Source: an uncultured Clostridia bacterium (GTDB lineage Bacteria; Bacillota; Clostridia; TANB77; CAG-508). Taken from it: a stretch of 47,770 nt of DNA. The notes beneath the pieces were generated by a model. It was not told the DNA's origin, did no database searches, and saw only the letters and a program-made list of their open reading frames with translations. This document shows positions 43,599-47,770 of the stretch, piece by piece. Made by a program: the position numbers and the translations under genes. Position 1 is the first letter of the stretch. Each line of letters starts with the position of its first letter. The stretch lies in assembly GCA_946401865.1 (NCBI GenBank), contig CAMIVO010000008.1:1-47770 (forward strand), given 5' to 3'.

Positions 43599-45305
43599 CT
43601 ACATCTTCTCTGGCATTTCTATTCCTAATAAATTTGCTCCTTGTTTAAGAACTCTACTTACACAATTTGTTAAATATACTCTTGCATTTTGAAGCTCTTT
43701 GTCTTCGCAAATTATTTTATTTTCATTATAAAAAATACTATAATTTTTGGCAACATCTATTAAATATCTTGCTAAAATTCCTGGTTCATTTTTACATGTT
43801 ACCTGTTTTAATATATCTTCAAAATTATATAATAAATCAATTAAATTTAAAGAATATTCATCCATTAATTTTTCAAATTTTATTTCATTTACATTAGGAA
43901 TTTCTTGAATTTTTTCTAATACACTTCTAGTTCTTACATATGTATATTGAATATATGGACCTGTTTCTCCTTGAAAATTAAGTGCAACATTCCAGTCAAA
44001 AATTTGATCTTTAATATTTGTTGAAGCTAGTGTATTAAATATAATTGCACCTACTCCTACTTTTTTTGCAACTTCATCTTTATCAGGTAAATTTGGATTT
44101 TTTTCTTCTATTATTTCTTTTGCTTTATTTATTGTTTCACTAATTAATTGTTCTATTTTTACAACATTTCCAAGTCTTGTAGACATCTTTCCTGTTGGCA
44201 AGCTTACCATTCCATATGATATATGTTCTAGGCCTTTCCAGTATTTTTCATCTACCAAGTCTTTTGCCACTTCAAAGATCTGTTTAAAATGAAGATTTTG
44301 CTCATAAGCTACCACATATAAACATTTATCAAAATCATATGTTCTTGCTCTATATAAAATTGCTGCTAAGTCACGTGTTGCATATATTGTTGACCCATCT
44401 GATTTTTGTATTATACAAGGTGTGTTTATTCCTCTATCTTCTAAGTCGACTATTTTAGCGCCATTTGATTCTGTTAATCTTCCTTTTGATTCTAAAATTT
44501 GAATTACTTCATCCATTTTATCTTGATAAAATGATTCTCCAGCATATGAATCAAATTTAACATTTAAAATATCATATATTTTACTAAATTCTTTTAAACT
44601 AAGCTCTTTAAATTTTTCCCATAATTCTGTACAATATTTATCTCCATTTTCAAGAAGTTTAAAATTTTCACGACATCTTTCTAAAACTCCTTCATCTTTT
44701 TTACATAAATCATTTATTTTAACATACATATCCATCATTTTATTAATTGGGTCTTCTGTTAAATCATACTCTTTTCCCCACATTTTGTAGGCTTCTATCA
44801 TTTTTCCAAATTGAGTACCATAATCTCCTAAATGATTTATTCCTGTTGTATTATAACCGAGATATTTATAAACTCTGTATAAACAATTTCCTATCAAAGT
44901 AGTTCTTAAATGTCCTATATGAAAAGGTTTTGCAATGTTTGGTGAAGAATATTCTACTATAATATTTTTTCCTTTTCCAATTTTAGATTTTCCATATTCT
45001 TCATTTTCGGAAAACTCTTTAAATAATTCTTCTATTTGTATTTTTTTATTTATATAAAAATTTAAATATCCACCCGCTATTTCAATTTTAGTAATATATT
45101 TTTCATCTACTTCTATTTTTTCTTTGATTTCTTCTGCAATTACAGGTGGTGCTTTTTTTAGTATTTTTGCAAGACGAAAACAAGGAAAAGCATAATCTCC
45201 ATTATTCTTGTCTTTTGGAATTTCAATAAAACTCTCTATTTCATTTTGCTGTATATTTGTTGCATTTGCAATATATTTCGCAATTTCGTTTTTAAAATTT
45301 AACAC
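43599..45305 (-). CDS. argS: Arginyl-tRNA synthetase
   Basis: The 568-residue class I synthetase has the N-terminal additional domain, the SSPNIAKPFHIGHLRTT signature (HIGH), YATRDLAAILYR, GMVSLPTGKMSTRLGN (a KMSTR form of KMSKS) and the C-terminal DALR anticodon-binding domain. Translation appears to start at GTG after an AAGGAG site, ten bases upstream. It follows trpS on the same strand and precedes ldh. Confidence 0.95.
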   Translation of the reverse strand: MLNFKNEIAKYIANATNIQQNEIESFIEIPKDKNNGDYAFPCFRLAKILKKAPPVIAEEIKEKIEVDEKYITKIEIAGGYLNFYINKKIQIEELFKEFSENEEYGKSKIGKGKNIIVEYSSPNIAKPFHIGHLRTTLIGNCLYRVYKYLGYNTTGINHLGDYGTQFGKMIEAYKMWGKEYDLTEDPINKMMDMYVKINDLCKKDEGVLERCRENFKLLENGDKYCTELWEKFKELSLKEFSKIYDILNVKFDSYAGESFYQDKMDEVIQILESKGRLTESNGAKIVDLEDRGINTPCIIQKSDGSTIYATRDLAAILYRARTYDFDKCLYVVAYEQNLHFKQIFEVAKDLVDEKYWKGLEHISYGMVSLPTGKMSTRLGNVVKIEQLISETINKAKEIIEEKNPNLPDKDEVAKKVGVGAIIFNTLASTNIKDQIFDWNVALNFQGETGPYIQYTYVRTRSVLEKIQEIPNVNEIKFEKLMDEYSLNLIDLLYNFEDILKQVTCKNEPGILARYLIDVAKNYSIFYNENKIICEDKELQNARVYLTNCVSRVLKQGANLLGIEMPEKM

Positions 45306-45406
45306 TTTTTATATACTCCTTTTTTTGTTAAAATTATTCCATACTAAATATGACTTGTCTTTTTTCTTTGGAAAAGAATTAAATTTTAACACAGTCAAAA
45401 TTGTAA

Positions 45407-46414
45407 TTATTTTTCAAAGTAGTCAAGTTTCATAGCTTGTTTAATTCTTTTCATAGTCTTTTCAGCTTCTTTTTTAGCCTTTGCTGTACCTTCTAATAAA
45501 ACTTTATCTACTATTTCTGGATGAGCTTCTAAATATGCTCTTTTCTCTCTCATAGGTTTTAAATACTCTATTATATTTTGAGCAAGCTCTTTTTTACATG
45601 CTACACACCCACGTTTTCCTGCTCTACATTCTTCACATACTTTTTTATAATCTTCTTCTGGAGTAAATAATTTATGATAATATGAAACCATACATACATC
45701 TGGGTTTCCTTTGGTCTCTTTTTTTATTCTATTTGGATCTGTTACTGCACTCATAACTTTTCTAGTAATTTCTTCAGGTGTATCTGATAAATATATTGCA
45801 TTTCCAAGAGATTTACCCATTTTATCATTTCCATCTAAACCTTTTATTCTTTTATTTGCAGATAAATATATTTCTGGCTCTTTTAAAACATCTCCATAAA
45901 TAGAATTAAATTTTCTAACTATTTCTCTACATTGTTCAATTAGTGGCTCTTGGTCTTCTCCAGCTGGAACAATTTCTCCACCTAAAATAGTTATATCTGC
46001 TGCTTGATTTACCGGGTATCCTAAAAATCCATAAGTTATATTATCTCCAAAAACATTTTTCTTTTGGGCTAATTCTGTTTTAACTGTAGGATTTCTTTCT
46101 AGTCTAGAAACTGTAACTAAATTTGAATAATAAATAGTTAATTCTGTAGTTTCTGGTATCATAGATTGTATATATATAGTTGTTTTTTCTGGATCTATAC
46201 CACAAGATAAATAATCTATTACAAGCTCTCTAACATTTTTTCTAACCTTTTCAGGGTTGTCAAAATTGTCTGTAAGAGCCTGAACATCTGCAACTAATAC
46301 ATATTGTTCATATTCATCTTGAAGTTTCACTCTGTTTATAAGAGAGCCAAAATAATGTCCAATATGCAATTTACCTGTTGGTCTATCACCAGTAACAATT
46401 CTCTTTTTTTCCAT
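45407..46414 (-). CDS. trpS: Tryptophanyl-tRNA synthetase
   Basis: The 335-residue class I synthetase begins IVTGDRPTGKLHIGHYFGSL (HIGH motif) and carries the KMGKSLGNAIYLSD loop, a KMSKS variant normal in this family. The CRAGKRGCVACKKELA segment gives a C-X6-C-X2-C cluster seen in some TrpRS proteins. AAAGGAG precedes the ATG. It sits between cysS and argS, with a GTCCCC palindrome on the cysS side. Confidence 0.95.
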   Translation of the reverse strand: MEKKRIVTGDRPTGKLHIGHYFGSLINRVKLQDEYEQYVLVADVQALTDNFDNPEKVRKNVRELVIDYLSCGIDPEKTTIYIQSMIPETTELTIYYSNLVTVSRLERNPTVKTELAQKKNVFGDNITYGFLGYPVNQAADITILGGEIVPAGEDQEPLIEQCREIVRKFNSIYGDVLKEPEIYLSANKRIKGLDGNDKMGKSLGNAIYLSDTPEEITRKVMSAVTDPNRIKKETKGNPDVCMVSYYHKLFTPEEDYKKVCEECRAGKRGCVACKKELAQNIIEYLKPMREKRAYLEAHPEIVDKVLLEGTAKAKKEAEKTMKRIKQAMKLDYFEK

Positions 46415-46444
46415 TTTCTTTCTCCTTTTTTCATTTTAAAAAAC

Positions 46445-46514
46445 TGTCAATGGGGACGGACCTTTTCCATTAACAGTTTTTAAAGGTTGTCAAAAAGGTC
46501 CGTCCCCATTGACA
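46445..46514. repeat. 22-bp perfect inverted repeat of the GTCCCC family at the end of cysS
   Basis: TGTCAATGGGGACGGACC plus four bases (46445-46466) is the perfect complement of 46493-46514. The second arm lies within the cysS coding sequence and encodes its last residues. It can act as a cysS terminator-like hairpin. Confidence 0.9.
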
Positions 46515-47770
46515 ACATAACCGCTTTTTGTGTCCTTAATACTATATCCTTTTGAAATAATTTCATCTCTAAGTCTATCTGATTCAGCCCAATCTTTGTT
46601 TTCTCTAGCCTTTTGTCTTTCTTCTGCTAATTTTATTATTTCTTCAGGTATTTCCTTTTTCTCTTCTTTATAAGGTTCATCAATTTTTAGTCCAAGTACA
46701 GTATCAAATTTTAATAGTAAATCTGCAAACTTTTTAGATTTTTTTGGATTTTTTATGACCTCCCAAACTATACTCATTGCCATTGGCATATTTAAATCAT
46801 CATTTATTGCTTGATGAAATTTTTCTTCATAGTTTTCTATTACACTATCTTCTATTTCATCATTTCCATTTAAATGACTTTGATATCCCTCTTTAAGTTT
46901 TATCAAAGATTTTAAACTAGCCTCCATTGCTTCCCAGGTAAAGTTGATAGGAATTCTATAACTTGAACTCAAATTGAACATTCTATACACTTCTGGTGAA
47001 TAACCTTTTTCTTGTAAATCTGATAATGTATATAGGTTGTTTAAGCTTTTTGACATTTTTCCGCCATTAACTTTTAAGAAATTAACATGCATCCAGAATT
47101 TTGCAGGAATTTTTCCGCAAAATCCTTGTGCTTGAGCTATTTCATTTTCATGATGAATTGGAATATGGTCAATTCCTCCTGTATGAATATCAAATTCATC
47201 TCCTAAGTATTTGTACCCCATTGCTGAGCACTCTAAATGCCAGCCTGGATAGCATTTTCCAAAGAATGAATCCCATTGCATAATATGTTCTTTTGGAGCT
47301 TTTATCCATAGAGCAAAATCTGATACATTCTTTTTATTGCTATCAAAATCTACTCTTGCTCCAGCTTTTTGTTCATCTGGTTTTTTTCCTGATAGAATTC
47401 CATAATTTGGAAGTTTAGATGTGTCAAAATAAATAGTGTCTTCTGTTTGGTATGTATAACCATTTTCTATTATCTTTTTAACATATTCTTCCATAACATC
47501 TATATGTTCAGTTGCTCTTGCAATAATTTCTGGTTTATCTATATTTAATTTGTCTATATCTTCGAAAAATTTATTCATATAATATTCTGCTATTTCATAT
47601 GGATTCTTATTTTCTCTTTTTGCAGCTACCATCATTTTGTCTTCACCCTCGTCTGCATCTGATGTTAAATGTCCTACATCTGTAATATTCATAACATGTT
47701 TTAATTTGTAGCCATTATATTTTAAAGTTCTTCTTAATGAATCCATAAATAAATATGCTCTTAAATTTCC
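46490..47770 (-). CDS. cysS: Cysteinyl-tRNA synthetase, N-terminus off the window
   Basis: The frame is open to the window edge. The first visible residues GNLRAYLFMDSLRRTL continue the HIGN motif, so roughly 30-40 residues, including the first zinc cysteine and most of HIGH, are missing. NITDVGHLTSDADEGEDK, the zinc ligands in GWHLECSAM and HHENEIAQ, and GGKMSKSLNN are present. An internal ATG at 47746 is not the true start. The C-terminus ends VNGDGPF, whose codons come from a GTCCCC repeat arm, a small unusual extension. Confidence 0.93.
   Translation of the reverse strand, partial: GNLRAYLFMDSLRRTLKYNGYKLKHVMNITDVGHLTSDADEGEDKMMVAAKRENKNPYEIAEYYMNKFFEDIDKLNIDKPEIIARATEHIDVMEEYVKKIIENGYTYQTEDTIYFDTSKLPNYGILSGKKPDEQKAGARVDFDSNKKNVSDFALWIKAPKEHIMQWDSFFGKCYPGWHLECSAMGYKYLGDEFDIHTGGIDHIPIHHENEIAQAQGFCGKIPAKFWMHVNFLKVNGGKMSKSLNNLYTLSDLQEKGYSPEVYRMFNLSSSYRIPINFTWEAMEASLKSLIKLKEGYQSHLNGNDEIEDSVIENYEEKFHQAINDDLNMPMAMSIVWEVIKNPKKSKKFADLLLKFDTVLGLKIDEPYKEEKKEIPEEIIKLAEERQKARENKDWAESDRLRDEIISKGYSIKDTKSGYVVNGDGPF

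Noticed and set aside
47101..47746. ATG at 47746 as the true start of cysS
   Set aside because: The frame stays open to the window edge and the residues before this ATG (GNLRAYLF) match the conserved region after HIGH, so the gene continues outside.

Overview
The window is AT-rich bacterial DNA with Shine-Dalgarno sites before most genes. It looks like a Clostridia-type, spore-forming Gram-positive bacterium. Support for this comes from the SRP RNA-dnaX-ybaB-recR order, a YpeB germination protein, an Asp23-domain protein, a FemA/B-type transferase, DUF1540 and DUF1189 proteins, and a tmRNA tag ending in ALAA. I cannot name a species. Both ends look like arbitrary or contig edges: base 1 lies inside a repeat copy, and cysS runs off the right end.

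Region 1 (1-14.8 kb) is a nearly complete de novo purine locus, split over both strands. On the plus strand are a PfkB-family kinase, purE, purH, purC and purN. On the minus strand are purF, purD, purB, purL (large single-chain form) and purM. Together they cover PRPP to IMP plus adenylosuccinate lyase. purF carries a single-base frameshift, and purK is absent although PurE is of the class that uses its product. A 128-codon orphan gene with a perfect consensus promoter and its own terminator sits between purM and purL.

Region 2 (15-26 kb) holds an HD-domain dGTPase-like protein on the plus strand. On the minus strand follow a femX-like, alr, DUF1189, ftsH group, a DinJ/YafQ-type toxin-antitoxin pair with a frameshifted toxin, ssrA (tmRNA), plsC, cmk and murA.

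Region 3 (26-31 kb) is an accessory island. Its main gene encodes a 596-residue protein that joins a helicase-associated-like domain, a sigma-70 region 4 helix-turn-helix and two RNA polymerase alpha-CTD-like domains. Next to it are a small partner gene, a BRO-N antirepressor-like gene and dinD. The last two share near-identical palindromic leaders. Two gene relics, approximate direct repeats and a 145-bp inverted-repeat element also lie here. This is the best candidate for an undescribed regulatory system.

Region 4 (31-47.8 kb) is mostly housekeeping: ypeB, an MGDG-synthase-like glycosyltransferase, a Nudix protein, recR, ybaB, dnaX, SRP RNA, a double ribbon-helix-helix-like protein, a P-loop/Asp23 fusion, a family 2 glycosyltransferase, DUF1540, a CmpB-like membrane protein, L-lactate dehydrogenase, argS, trpS and cysS. 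A 159-bp element with 30-bp perfect terminal inverted repeats lies at 41.9 kb.

Palindromic repeats built around GTCCCC/GGGGAC are scattered through the intergenic gaps. They often touch or overlap the 3' ends of genes and supply the last codons of cmk and cysS.
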